From J095 sp964517605 (lineage in GTDB: Bacteria > Chloroflexota > Anaerolineae > 4572-78 > J111): DNA of 64,000 nucleotides. The DNA is taken from assembly GCA_964517605.1 (NCBI GenBank), contig CAZFCE010000004.1, positions 124,001 through 188,000 on the forward strand, given 5' to 3'. The notes below the pieces were generated by a model. It was not told where the DNA came from. It made no database searches and saw nothing but the letters and a program-made list of their open reading frames with translations. Shown one piece after another: positions 40,696 through 49,121 of the stretch (position 1 is its first letter; each line of letters begins with the position of its first letter). The position numbers and the translations under genes are program-made.

Positions 40696-42924
40696 CTATC
40701 GTTTTTCCAGTTTGGCAAAGCTGGCAGCCAGCTTTTTGATGCCTTGCCCCCGAAAGGCCACCTGCACGTAAATATCATCGCTGGCGTGTTCAACGCCGAT
40801 GACGGTGCCTTCGCCAAATTTTTGGTGGAACACCTTGTCGCCGGTGGCAAACCGGGGCGCGGCTTTGGCTGGTGTTTTGGCTGCCGGCTGGCTGTCCCAG
40901 CGGGCGCTGCTCGGTTTAACTTCACGCCCAACCGTAGCCGTAGAACCACCGCCGGTAAATTTGCCGCCTTTGCCCTGCACTTCGGTGAACTCCGCCGGGA
41001 TTTCGCGCAGAAAACGCGAGGGCGTGGTGGGTTCGTCAAAGCCGTACATCGAACGGCGAAAAGCGCGGGTGAGGTACAGCCGGTCTTTGGCGCGGGTCAT
41101 GCCCACGTAGGCCAGCCGGCGCTCTTCTTCCATTTGTTCGGGGTCGGTCAGGCTGCGGCTGTGCGGAAAAATGTTTTCCTCCAGCCCCACCATAAACACC
41201 ACCGGAAACTCCAGCCCTTTGGCCGTGTGCAGCGTAAGCAGCGCCGGGGCGCGGCCTTCTTCGCCCAGCGCGTCCACGTCGGCCACCAGCGCCACGTTTT
41301 CCAGAAATTGAGGCAGCCCTTCGCCGGCGTCAACGCCGGTAAACTCGCCCACCACCCGCCGGAGTTCTTCCAGGTTTTCCCAGCGCTCGTCGCCTTCGGG
41401 GGTGTTATCCTTGATGAAGTTTTTGTAGCCGCTGCGGGCCAGCATCAAATCATAGATTTCCAGCAGATTGAGCTTTTGTTTTGAGCCGATGAGCAAGCCC
41501 ATCAGCCGGCCAAAATCCACCAGCGCCTTGCGGGCGCGGCTGGCAAAGGGCGCGGACGTGACCGAAGCTGCCTGGGCCACGTCGTCATCGCTGACCAGTT
41601 GTTGAATGGCCTGCCACGGGGTAATGCCCTGGTCAAACGCCCAACGTTGCAAATCGGTGACGGTTTTGGCTCCAATGGAACGCGCCGGCACGTTGATGAT
41701 GCGCTCCAGGCTAACGCTGTCTTCCGGGTTGTGGATGAGCCGCATGTAGGCCAGCGCATCTTTAATTTCCTTGCGGTCGTAAAAGCGGGTGCCGCGCACC
41801 AGAATGTAGGGCATGTTGCGGGCCATAAACGCCTCTTCAAACACGCGGCTTTGGGCGTTGGTGCGGTACATAATGGCAAAGTGGCCCGGCTCAAACTCGC
41901 CGTGCCGGATGAGCGCCTGGATTTCGCTGACCACAAAGTTGGCCTCTTCCTGCTCGTTGTAGGCTTCAACCACCCGGATTTTGCGGCCCGCGCCGCGCGT
42001 GGTGAACAGGTCGTTATCAAGCCGGTGTTCATTTTTGCGGATGAGTTGTTTGGCCGCCTTGAGAATGGTTTCGGTGGAGCGGTAATTCTGCGAGAGCGCA
42101 ATCAGCTTGTTATCGGGAAAATCCTCGCGGAAGCGCAGCACGTTGCGGTAATCGGCCCCGCGCCAGGAGTAAACGCCCTGATCCATGTCGCCCACCACAA
42201 AAATGTTGCGCCCACCGCCGGCGAGCATTTTGCTGAGTTCGTACTGCACCATGTTGGTGTCCTGAAACTCATCAACCATAATGTACTGGTATTTTTGTTG
42301 ATACTTTTCTAGCACCAGCGGATGGCGGCGAAACAGCCGGTGCGTTACCAGCAGCAGGTCGTCAAAATCCAGAGCGTTGTTTTCTACCAGAATTTCCTGG
42401 TAACGCTGATACACTCGCTGCACAATTTCATCCTGATAGGTGCGGGTGGGGAACTTGTCGGGCGTGGTCATCTCGTTTTTGGCTTTGGAAATGGCGTAAT
42501 GGATGGTCGCCGGTTTCCAGGCTTTTTCGTCAATGTCTATATCGCGCAGCGCCCGCTTTACCACCGATTGCTGGTCGGCGGTGTCGTAAATCACATAACT
42601 ACGATTGTAACGGCCCAAAACCTCAATATCTTCGCGTAGCCAACGAGCGCACAACGAGTGAAACGTGCCCACCGCCAGCCATTGCACCTGGCTGGGCGAT
42701 AGCAACCCTTCGAGCCGGGTTTTCATCTCTTTGGCGGCTTTGTTGGTAAACGTAACCGCCACAATATTCCACGGGGCCACGCCGCACTGGGCCACCAAAT
42801 AGCCAATGCGATGGGTGAGCGCCCGCGTTTTGCCGGAGCCGGGGCCGGCCAGCGCCAGCACCGGCCCGTTGGTGGTGGTCACGGCTTCGCGTTGGGCGGG
42901 ATTGAGTCCTGCCAAAAAATCCAT
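40696..42924 (-). CDS. pcrA: PcrA/UvrD-type DNA helicase
   Basis: A superfamily 1 3'-5' DNA helicase for nucleotide excision repair and clearing of replication blocks. The 742 residues carry Q-motif LNPAQREAV near 7, Walker A AGPGSGKTRAL near 26, TFTNKAAKEM near 59, DEFQDTN near 218, the QNYRSTE motif near 280, and TLHTAKGLEFPVVFMVG near 560. The C-terminal KVFHQKFGEGTVIGVE is the Tudor-like PcrA tail. Length is typical. GGAG precedes the ATG. Confidence 0.94.
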   Translation of the reverse strand: MDFLAGLNPAQREAVTTTNGPVLALAGPGSGKTRALTHRIGYLVAQCGVAPWNIVAVTFTNKAAKEMKTRLEGLLSPSQVQWLAVGTFHSLCARWLREDIEVLGRYNRSYVIYDTADQQSVVKRALRDIDIDEKAWKPATIHYAISKAKNEMTTPDKFPTRTYQDEIVQRVYQRYQEILVENNALDFDDLLLVTHRLFRRHPLVLEKYQQKYQYIMVDEFQDTNMVQYELSKMLAGGGRNIFVVGDMDQGVYSWRGADYRNVLRFREDFPDNKLIALSQNYRSTETILKAAKQLIRKNEHRLDNDLFTTRGAGRKIRVVEAYNEQEEANFVVSEIQALIRHGEFEPGHFAIMYRTNAQSRVFEEAFMARNMPYILVRGTRFYDRKEIKDALAYMRLIHNPEDSVSLERIINVPARSIGAKTVTDLQRWAFDQGITPWQAIQQLVSDDDVAQAASVTSAPFASRARKALVDFGRLMGLLIGSKQKLNLLEIYDLMLARSGYKNFIKDNTPEGDERWENLEELRRVVGEFTGVDAGEGLPQFLENVALVADVDALGEEGRAPALLTLHTAKGLEFPVVFMVGLEENIFPHSRSLTDPEQMEEERRLAYVGMTRAKDRLYLTRAFRRSMYGFDEPTTPSRFLREIPAEFTEVQGKGGKFTGGGSTATVGREVKPSSARWDSQPAAKTPAKAAPRFATGDKVFHQKFGEGTVIGVEHASDDIYVQVAFRGQGIKKLAASFAKLEKR

Positions 42925-43068
42925 AGTTCACTCCACGTGTTTAATCCAAAACCGGATTGTACCACGAGCTTACAGCCGGGAGCAAAGCCGCGTGGTTTGT
43001 AAATCAATGGCAACCACGGTAAAATATCCCCTCTTTGCTCAATAAGATTGATGGTGATGGAGGCAACT

Positions 43069-43854
43069 ATGCCGGATGAATTAAAAGCGCAAGTGCAGCA
43101 TCAATTTGGCCCTGCCGCCGATAGTTACGCCACCAGCGATGTGCACGCCAAAGGCGACAGCCTGGCGGCGCTGCTGCAACTGGTTAAACCGCAACCCGAT
43201 TGGCTTGCGCTTGATATGGCTACCGGAGCCGGGCATACGGCGCTGTTGTTTGCGCCGCACGTGGCGCAGGTTACTGCCAGCGATTTAACCGACCAAATGC
43301 TGGCCAAAACCGCTCAACTGGCGGCCCAACGCGGTTTTTCTAACGTAAAAACCCGGCTGGCCGATGCCGAGGCGCTGCCGTTTGAGGCCAACACCTTTGA
43401 TCTGGTCACTTGCCGGTTGGCGTTCCATCACTTTCCCTATCCCCGGCAGGCCGTGGCCGAGGTGGCGCGGGTGCTCAAACCGGGCGGCGTGTTTGGTTTG
43501 GCCGATAATGTGACCGTACCCGACGCGCCGGCTGCCGATTATTACAACGCCTACGAAAAACTGCGCGATCCCTCGCATTATTGGGTGCACTCGCAGGCGC
43601 AACTGGAAACCATGCTGGCCGAGGCCGGGTTGCAGGTAGAAGCAAGCAGCAACCTGATTATGAAGGAGCTTGAGTTTCACGATTGGGCCGACCGCCAGCG
43701 TGTGACGCCGGAAAACAAGGAAAAGCTGCTGGACATGATGCGCCGTATTCCGGCGGCGCTACAACCGCTGTTTGCGCCGCGCTGGGCCGAAGGCACCGTG
43801 TATTTTAATTTGTGGGAAGTTGTGATTGTGGCTCGGAAAGGAGCGGCAGCATGA
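43069..43854 (+). CDS. SAM-dependent methyltransferase (UbiE/Methyltransf_11 type)
   Basis: A 261-residue class I methyltransferase. The SAM-binding motif I is LALDMATGAGHTALLFAP near 46, acidic motif II VTASDLT near 70, NVKTRLADAEALPF near 97, and the post-motif FDLVTCRLAFHHF. The substrate is not evident; the family covers quinone, sterol and small-molecule methylation. The ATG at 43069 has a GGAGG site 7 bp upstream. The stop overlaps the hicB start (ATGA), so it heads a small operon. Confidence 0.85.
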   Translation: MPDELKAQVQHQFGPAADSYATSDVHAKGDSLAALLQLVKPQPDWLALDMATGAGHTALLFAPHVAQVTASDLTDQMLAKTAQLAAQRGFSNVKTRLADAEALPFEANTFDLVTCRLAFHHFPYPRQAVAEVARVLKPGGVFGLADNVTVPDAPAADYYNAYEKLRDPSHYWVHSQAQLETMLAEAGLQVEASSNLIMKELEFHDWADRQRVTPENKEKLLDMMRRIPAALQPLFAPRWAEGTVYFNLWEVVIVARKGAAA

Positions 43855-44057
43855 GACAAGTGGTGATTTATCCCGGTGAAGATGGGTTTTGGGTGGCCGA
43901 ATGCCCCAGTTTGCCCGGTTGCGTGAGTCAGGGGCCAACCCGCGAGGAAACAATCGTCAATATAAAAGAGGCAATTGCGGCTTATATATTGGTTTTGCAA
44001 GAAGATAACCTGCCGGTACCAGAAGAACGGTTTGAGACCTTGTTGGTTGCTGTATGA
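43851..44057 (+). CDS. hicB: HicB-like antitoxin
   Basis: A 68-residue partial-RNase-H-fold protein of the HicB type, with YPGEDGFWVAECPSLPGCVSQG and a following EAIAAYI helix. It lacks the extra C-terminal DNA-binding domain found in longer HicB proteins, so it would neutralise HicA by binding but may not repress on its own. Its start overlaps the methyltransferase stop and its stop overlaps hicA, both by 4 bp. The AAAGGAG ribosome site sets this start. Confidence 0.88.
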   Translation: MRQVVIYPGEDGFWVAECPSLPGCVSQGPTREETIVNIKEAIAAYILVLQEDNLPVPEERFETLLVAV

Positions 44058-44278
44058 GTCCGTTGCCCCAGATTTCTGGCCAGGAATGTGTGCGAATATT
44101 GGAAAGCGCCGGTTTTTATTTTAAACGCCAGCAGGGTAGCCATATTGTTCTACGCCGCGGCGATCCGTTTGCTCAAGTGGTAGTACCAAATCACAAAATG
44201 CTTGATCGCGGCACCCTGCGGGCCATCATTAGACAGGCCGGGCTTTCTGTTAATGAATTTGTTGAGTTGATGTCGTAG
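44054..44278 (+). CDS. hicA: HicA-like mRNA interferase toxin
   Basis: A 74-residue double-stranded-RNA-binding-fold protein expected to cleave mRNA when free of HicB. The catalytic His is in QQGSHIVLRRG near residue 31, followed by VVVPNHKMLDRGTLRAI. It starts with ISGQECVRILESAGF, the family opening. The antitoxin-first order is the less common but well-known arrangement. It is complete and has no visible damage. Confidence 0.9.
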   Translation: MSPLPQISGQECVRILESAGFYFKRQQGSHIVLRRGDPFAQVVVPNHKMLDRGTLRAIIRQAGLSVNEFVELMS

Positions 44279-44292
44279 GGAGATTTTGCTGC

Positions 44293-45660
44293 ATGAAATA
44301 CCACATCTGGACCGCCGGCTGCCAAATGAACGTGGCCGATTCGCAACGGGTTGGCTCCGAGTTAGAAAAACTGGGCTACCGTTACACCGCCGATTACCGC
44401 ACCGCCGATGTGATTGTGTTAAACACCTGCGTGGTGCGCCAAAGCGCCGAAGACAAAGCCGCCGGTTTTCTGTGGAGCCTAAAACCGCTCAAAGAGGCCA
44501 AACCGGCCAAAGTGCTGGCGCTGATGGGCTGCATGGTGGGCGTGCGCGGCGGCGGCAAACTGGCCCAGGTTTTTCCGCATGTGGATGTGTTTATGCCGCC
44601 CAGCGAGCCGGGGCCGCTGGTGGATTTTTTGCTGGCCCGCGAAACCGAACAGCAGCAGCTTGAAATCCGGCATAAATTGCAGGATGAAGAACTGGCGCTG
44701 GTGCTGCCGCGGCACGAAAAGAACAGTCTCATCACCGCGCACGTGCCGGTGATTTACGGTTGCAATCACGTTTGCACCTTTTGCATCATCCCCTCGCGGC
44801 GGGGCCGGGAGCGCAGCCGCCCGGTGGGCGACATCGCCGCCGAGGTGCGCAGCCTGGTGGCGCAGGGCGTGCGCGAAGTGACTTTGCTGGGCCAGATTGT
44901 AGACCGGTACGGCTACGATGTTGCCGACGGCCCGCGCCTGCCCGATTTATTGCGCGTGCTCAACAGCCTCGACGGGCTGGAGCGCATCCGTTTTCTCACC
45001 AGCCACCCCAATTACATGAGCGATGAACTGCTCGATGCCGTGGCGACGCTGCCCAAAGTGTGCGAGCACATTGAAATTCCCAACCAGGCCGGCGACGACG
45101 AGGTGTTGCGCCGCATGAAACGCGAGTACAGCATGGCCGAATACGCCGCGCTGATTGAGCGCATCCGGGCGCGGCTGCCCGAAGTGTGCATTGCCACCGA
45201 CGTGATAGTGGGCTTTCCCGGCGAAACCGAAGCCCAGTTTCAACGCACGCTCGATTGGCTGGCCCAATTAAAGCTGGATGTGTGCCACGTGGCCATGTAT
45301 TCGCCCCGGCCCGGCACGGTTTCATCCAAAATAATGCCCGATGACGTGCCGGCTGACGAGAAAAAGCGGCGGCTGGACGCCGTGAATAATCTGCAAGAAG
45401 AAATTGTGGCCCAAATCAACCGCCGTTACCTGGACCGCACCGTTGAAATTTTGGTGGAAGGCCAGCAAAAAGGCCGCTGGAAAGGCCGCACTCGCACCAA
45501 CAAGCTGGTCTTTTTTGAGGATGCCGGCGCTCAGGATTGGCTGGGTAAACGGGTTGAACTGGAAATTACCTGGACTGGCCCGTGGAGTTTGCGGGGCCGG
45601 TTGCCCGGCCAAAAACCGCTCACGCCAGAAACCTCAGAAATCCGGCTGTCGCTGGCGTAA
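44293..45660 (+). CDS. miaB: MiaB-type tRNA methylthiotransferase
   Basis: A radical-SAM [4Fe-4S] enzyme that adds the 2-methylthio group to i6A37 in tRNA. The 455 residues include the N-terminal UPF0004 domain with TAGCQMN, NTCVVRQ and LMGCMVG carrying its three Cys. The radical-SAM site CNHVCTFC (Cys157, 161, 164) lies in YGCNHVCTFCIIPSRRGRE, and a C-terminal TRAM-like part follows from about 385. The sequence fits MiaB better than MtaB or RimO, though the threonylcarbamoyl class cannot be wholly excluded. It starts 15 bp after hicA, so it may share that transcript. Confidence 0.88.
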   Translation: MKYHIWTAGCQMNVADSQRVGSELEKLGYRYTADYRTADVIVLNTCVVRQSAEDKAAGFLWSLKPLKEAKPAKVLALMGCMVGVRGGGKLAQVFPHVDVFMPPSEPGPLVDFLLARETEQQQLEIRHKLQDEELALVLPRHEKNSLITAHVPVIYGCNHVCTFCIIPSRRGRERSRPVGDIAAEVRSLVAQGVREVTLLGQIVDRYGYDVADGPRLPDLLRVLNSLDGLERIRFLTSHPNYMSDELLDAVATLPKVCEHIEIPNQAGDDEVLRRMKREYSMAEYAALIERIRARLPEVCIATDVIVGFPGETEAQFQRTLDWLAQLKLDVCHVAMYSPRPGTVSSKIMPDDVPADEKKRRLDAVNNLQEEIVAQINRRYLDRTVEILVEGQQKGRWKGRTRTNKLVFFEDAGAQDWLGKRVELEITWTGPWSLRGRLPGQKPLTPETSEIRLSLA

Positions 45661-45787
45661 ACATCAAAAAAACTCCGGGCCATAACCGGCTAACTTGTAT
45701 CATCTCCCCGCCGGCATTACACTAATCCCCTAACCCCATCAAACAAAATATAACCGGCTGCAACTTTTGCCGCCGGTTGGCGTACTG

Positions 45788-45828
45788 CATGGTGCAGACA
45801 AAAATAAGGAATTCCATACTGCACCATG
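45788..45828 (+). promoter_or_regulatory. Inverted repeat enclosing the ribosome site of the sigma factor gene
   Basis: CATGGTGCAG (45788-45797) pairs perfectly with CTGCACCATG (45819-45828). The right arm contains the ATG of the sigma gene and the 21-nt loop contains TAAGGA. It may be an operator or an RNA structure that hides the start codon. Confidence 0.5.
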
Positions 45829-46485
45829 AACAGCATTCTAACCTTTGGACAACAGTACTCAATGAGCCTAGCTGTTGCAACAGAAAAGAAAATTGAACCG
45901 CAGATATCTGTAGAAATGCAGGCGCAGGAACAGGCATGGGCCGTGGCCGCCCAAAAAGGCGATAGCACCGCCTTTATGCACATTGTTGATGCCTACCAGC
46001 GCCCGGTGTATAACCTGTGCTACCGGATGCTGGGCGATGCCGTTGAAGCCGAAGACGCGGCCCAAGAAACATTTTTGCGGGCGTATACCAAAATCAAAAC
46101 CTACAACTCCGACCGCAAATTTTCGTCCTGGGTGCTTTCGATTGCTTCGCACTACTGCATTGACCGGCTGCGCCAGCGGCGTAATCAAACCGTTTCGTGG
46201 GATGAGTTACCGCCGTGGCGCTGGGTGCCTGCTACCGAACCTCAACCGGAGGAGGTTGCGCTGACTCAGGAGGCGCACCACACGTTGCATCACTTACTGA
46301 ACACCTTGCCCCCCGATTACCGGGCCGCAACCATCCTCCGTTACTGGTCTGAAATGTCTTATGAAGAAATTGCCGAAACTTTAAACACATCGGTTAGCGC
46401 TATCAAAAGCCGGCTTTTCAGAGCGCGGCAAATGCTGGTGGCGGCGGCCCAAGAAACCGGGTTGCAGTTGCCGGTAGCGCAATAG
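45826..46485 (+). CDS. ECF-type RNA polymerase sigma factor
   Basis: A group 4 sigma factor of 219 residues. Region 2 spans about 45-115 (FMHIVDAYQRPVYNLCYRML, DAAQETFLRAY, FSSWVLSIASHYCID). Region 4 spans about 150-205 (LNTLPPDYRAATILRYWSEM, then IAETLNTSVSAIKSRLFRAR). An N-terminal extension of about 35 residues precedes region 2; a second ATG at 45862 is an alternative start. The next gene is its zinc-binding anti-sigma factor and the third is a membrane bactofilin-like protein, a probable regulon member. Confidence 0.9.
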   Translation: MNSILTFGQQYSMSLAVATEKKIEPQISVEMQAQEQAWAVAAQKGDSTAFMHIVDAYQRPVYNLCYRMLGDAVEAEDAAQETFLRAYTKIKTYNSDRKFSSWVLSIASHYCIDRLRQRRNQTVSWDELPPWRWVPATEPQPEEVALTQEAHHTLHHLLNTLPPDYRAATILRYWSEMSYEEIAETLNTSVSAIKSRLFRARQMLVAAAQETGLQLPVAQ

Positions 46486-46516
46486 AATATACTTTCCAAA
46501 AGTTGGAGAGACGCCC

Positions 46517-47083
46517 ATGCCCAACGATTTATTTACCGAAAAAATTTCATTATGGCTAGATGACGAACTCGATACCGCCGAACAAATGCACCTCCGCGAA
46601 CACCTGCTGGAGTGCGCCCACTGCCGCCAGGCTTACCAGGAGATGAAGCACCTCGACCAGATGTTGCGCGGCGCGGCGCTGGTTATGGTGGCGCCCGCGC
46701 CCGGCTTTGCCCGCCGGTTTGAAGCCCGGCTGGCCGAAGCCCGCCCGCCCAAATTATGGCACATTGGGCTGGTGCTGGTGGCGCTGCTGGTCGGTTCGCT
46801 GGTGTTTTTGGCCGTGTGGGGCGCAACCAGCGGGCTGGCCGCCGTGAGCCTGGTGAACATCCGGCTGGTGTCGCGGAGCATGTACTTTGTGGCCAATTCG
46901 GTTGATGACCTGCGGTTATGCGCCGGGCTGGGCGTGTTGGTTTTGAAAACAAGTTTAATCACTATGGAACAGCCCTTGTTTTGGGGCTTTGTGGCCATTG
47001 CCGGAGCGCTGGCGGCGCTCTGGGTGCGATTGATGCGCCAGTTAAGCCAGCGCGGCCTGATTACGGCCAACCTGGTTTTATAG
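46517..47083 (+). CDS. Zinc-finger anti-sigma factor, membrane bound
   Basis: A 188-residue inner-membrane protein that should hold the preceding ECF sigma factor inactive. The N-terminal ZAS domain has the His-X3-Cys-X2-Cys motif in REHLLECAHC (about residues 27-36). Two membrane helices lie near 80-110 and 148-170, with only a short loop between them outside, so the signal input is probably in the membrane or periplasm. It lies 31 bp after the sigma gene, with a GGAGAG site before the ATG. Confidence 0.85.
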   Translation: MPNDLFTEKISLWLDDELDTAEQMHLREHLLECAHCRQAYQEMKHLDQMLRGAALVMVAPAPGFARRFEARLAEARPPKLWHIGLVLVALLVGSLVFLAVWGATSGLAAVSLVNIRLVSRSMYFVANSVDDLRLCAGLGVLVLKTSLITMEQPLFWGFVAIAGALAALWVRLMRQLSQRGLITANLVL

Positions 47084-47112
47084 CAACTTTGCAATAAATG
47101 GAGAAAATTACA

Positions 47113-48420
47113 ATGAACTCAAAAATCTCAGCTATTGTCTTGAGCATTATCATGCTCCTGGTATTTACCCCGCCGGCTCTGGCGCAGGGGCCACTCACCG
47201 GCGGTCGCTTTGTGATTGGCGAAAACTTTACCCTGGAATCGGGCCAGAAAATTGAAAACGATCTGGTGGTGTTGGGCGGCAACGTTAGCATTAAACCCGA
47301 AAGCAGCATTCACGGCAACCTGGCCGTGTTTGGCGGCAACGTTACGGTAGATGGCACCATTAACGGCGATGTGGCGGCCATGGGCGGCAACATTACCGTA
47401 AACGGCAGCACCAACGGCGATATTGTGTCTTTTGGCGGCAATATTACGGTATCCAAAACAGCCGTTGTTAAAGGCGATATTGTAACGCTGGGCGGCGTGT
47501 CATCGGTGGCCGAGGGCGCTACCGTGACCGGTCGCATCAAAACCGGCGACCTGTCCGAAGAAAAGCCAAATGAAATCGTGCCGCCGGTTGCGCCCAATCC
47601 CCCGGCGAGTCCGTCGGACAACTCCATCAGTTTTGCCACCGATGACGGTTGGGACAGCCCGTTGACCTTTTTGAAGGAACTGATCAGTGAAATTGTGGGC
47701 ACCATCACCCTGTTGCTTACAATGGTTTTGATTGCCTGGCTGGTGGCGGCCTTTATGCCCGAACAGGTGCTAACCATCCGCGCCACCCTCAGCGAATCGG
47801 CGGCGGCCAGTTTTGGCGTGGGGTTGATCACCATGCTGGTGTCGGCGGTGGTGGGGGTTGTGCTGCTTGTGACCATTTGCCTGGCCTTTATTCCCATCAT
47901 CGCCTGGATATTTTTGGCCATTGCCGGCCTGCTGGGTTGGCTGGTGGTGAGCCAAATCTTTGGCGAGCGGCTGCTGCTGGCCACGGGCCGGCCCGACCCG
48001 GGCCTGATCCGGTCGAGCGTGGTGGGGGTGCTGGTGTTAACGCTGCTCACCAAAATGCCGGTGATTGGCTCCATCCCCTGCATTGGCTGGGCGGTGGGCT
48101 TTGTGGCCGCGGTGATTGGCTTGCTGCTGTGGGTGGCCGGGTTGGGGGCCGTGCTGTTAACCCGCTTTGGTTTTCGCTCATATCCCGGTCCGGCTCCGGC
48201 CCCGATTTACGCTGCGCCGTCGCCGCGCCCGTCGCCCTCGGTGTCAACCGGCCCGCGAGTGCGTTGGGCCGGCCCGGAACCGGTGGTTTCCGGCAGCGAG
48301 CCGCTGGCTTCGGAGAAGGAATTGAACGCCCGCATCAAGGCGGCGTTGGCCGAAGCCGACGAACCCAAAGACGACGGCCCGGACAAGGACGACGACGCCC
48401 CCACTAAAGACGATATTTAA
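47113..48420 (+). CDS. Bactofilin-like polymer-forming exported/membrane protein
   Basis: A 435-residue protein with an N-terminal signal sequence ending near ALAQG. A right-handed beta-helix of short repeats covers about 40-150, with units such as GGNVTVDGTINGDV recurring about every 17-18 residues as in bactofilins. A linker is followed by four hydrophobic segments (about 190-345), a Pro-rich stretch and a very acidic D/K-rich tail. Cytoplasmic bactofilins lack the signal sequence and membrane part, so here the beta-helix probably lies outside the membrane. The start at 47113 has GGAG 9 bp upstream. It follows the sigma/anti-sigma pair closely. Confidence 0.75.
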   Translation: MNSKISAIVLSIIMLLVFTPPALAQGPLTGGRFVIGENFTLESGQKIENDLVVLGGNVSIKPESSIHGNLAVFGGNVTVDGTINGDVAAMGGNITVNGSTNGDIVSFGGNITVSKTAVVKGDIVTLGGVSSVAEGATVTGRIKTGDLSEEKPNEIVPPVAPNPPASPSDNSISFATDDGWDSPLTFLKELISEIVGTITLLLTMVLIAWLVAAFMPEQVLTIRATLSESAAASFGVGLITMLVSAVVGVVLLVTICLAFIPIIAWIFLAIAGLLGWLVVSQIFGERLLLATGRPDPGLIRSSVVGVLVLTLLTKMPVIGSIPCIGWAVGFVAAVIGLLLWVAGLGAVLLTRFGFRSYPGPAPAPIYAAPSPRPSPSVSTGPRVRWAGPEPVVSGSEPLASEKELNARIKAALAEADEPKDDGPDKDDDAPTKDDI

Positions 48421-48443
48421 CCCAACGTCCGCCCGTTTCAAAG

Positions 48444-48527
48444 AAATTATGACCCGGTCAAAAGAAATTATGACCGGGTCATAAAAAATTATGACTGGGT
48501 CAAAAAAATTTTTGACCGGGTCATAAT
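48444..48527. repeat. Four tandem 21-bp palindromic units (TTATGACC-N-GGTCATAA)
   Basis: Units begin at 48444, 48465, 48486 and 48507, an exact 21-bp period. The second unit is a perfect palindrome around a central G; the others carry one to three changes. Two further copies lie at 34923-34967. The period is two turns of DNA, so bound proteins would line up on one face. Confidence 0.8.
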
Positions 48528-48532
48528 TAAAG

Positions 48533-48562
48533 AACGCCCCGCCATCAGGCCGGGCGTTTTGG
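48533..48562. terminator. Terminator between the bactofilin-like gene and the leftward hypothetical gene
   Basis: AACGCCC-C-GCC (48533-48543) pairs with GGC-C-GGGCGTT (48548-48558), one mismatch and an ATCA loop, followed by TTTT. It lies just after the tandem palindromes. Confidence 0.7.
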
Positions 48563-48593
48563 TTTTACCGGCGTGGCGGCTGCCAGGGCGTGA

Positions 48594-48929
48594 TTACAGA
48601 GCTTTTTGGGCCTGATACCGGCTGTTGGGCATCCGGCCATCATCGCGGAGCAAAAACCGCTCAAACTCAAAACCGCCGCCGCAAAATTCAACCAGCACGC
48701 CGCCTTTGTCCGGCTCAAGTTTTACCAGCTCTTTGGTGCGCAAATTCTGCCAGATTACCGCCAGTTGCCGCTCCGTTAAAACCACTTCGGCGGCGCGGAG
48801 CGCGGCCAGTTTCTCTAAAAAACCGGCCAGCTTACGCAGGTCGGCGGGCGATAGGCCATCAAATTGCTGGGCCAACGCCGTCATTTTGCGCCCGTACTGC
48901 ACGCCGGCAAAATCAGATGGGTTGAGCAT
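48594..48929 (-). CDS. Hypothetical protein
   Basis: A 111-residue protein without a recognised family. It is mostly helical at the start (ALAQQFDGLSPADLRKLAGF) and has a short beta-type end (GVLVEFCGGGFEFERFLLR). There is no signal peptide or membrane segment. The start at 48929 follows a strong G-rich ribosome site; a longer in-frame start at 48971 is less likely. Codon and base composition match the neighbours, which supports a real gene. Confidence 0.55.
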   Translation of the reverse strand: MLNPSDFAGVQYGRKMTALAQQFDGLSPADLRKLAGFLEKLAALRAAEVVLTERQLAVIWQNLRTKELVKLEPDKGGVLVEFCGGGFEFERFLLRDDGRMPNSRYQAQKAL

Positions 48930-48974
48930 AAACCGTCCCCCCCTTTGAAAATAACGAATTGCGAATGTCACATT

Positions 48975-49003
48975 GTAGGGGCAACCCTCGCGGTTGCCCC
49001 GCC
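48975..49003. repeat. Dispersed hairpin repeat, GTAGGGGC family, copy 2
   Basis: GTAGGGGCAACC, loop CTCGC, then GGTTGCCCC. The stem is 9 bp. It is related to the copies at 16268 and 59553. Confidence 0.7.
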
Positions 49004-49121
49004 CACACGCTGTATAAAAGTATAGCCGGGCCGGCGCGGGGCGGCAACCCGCTTTTTGCCGCCCCGCTGAAACAAACTACAATGGGTGAGTTGTAAATTT
49101 ACCAAAGGTGATGGAATCCCC

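Noticed and set aside
48444..48527. CRISPR-like array
   Set aside because: The units are contiguous 21-bp palindromes with no spacers, and no cas genes are nearby.
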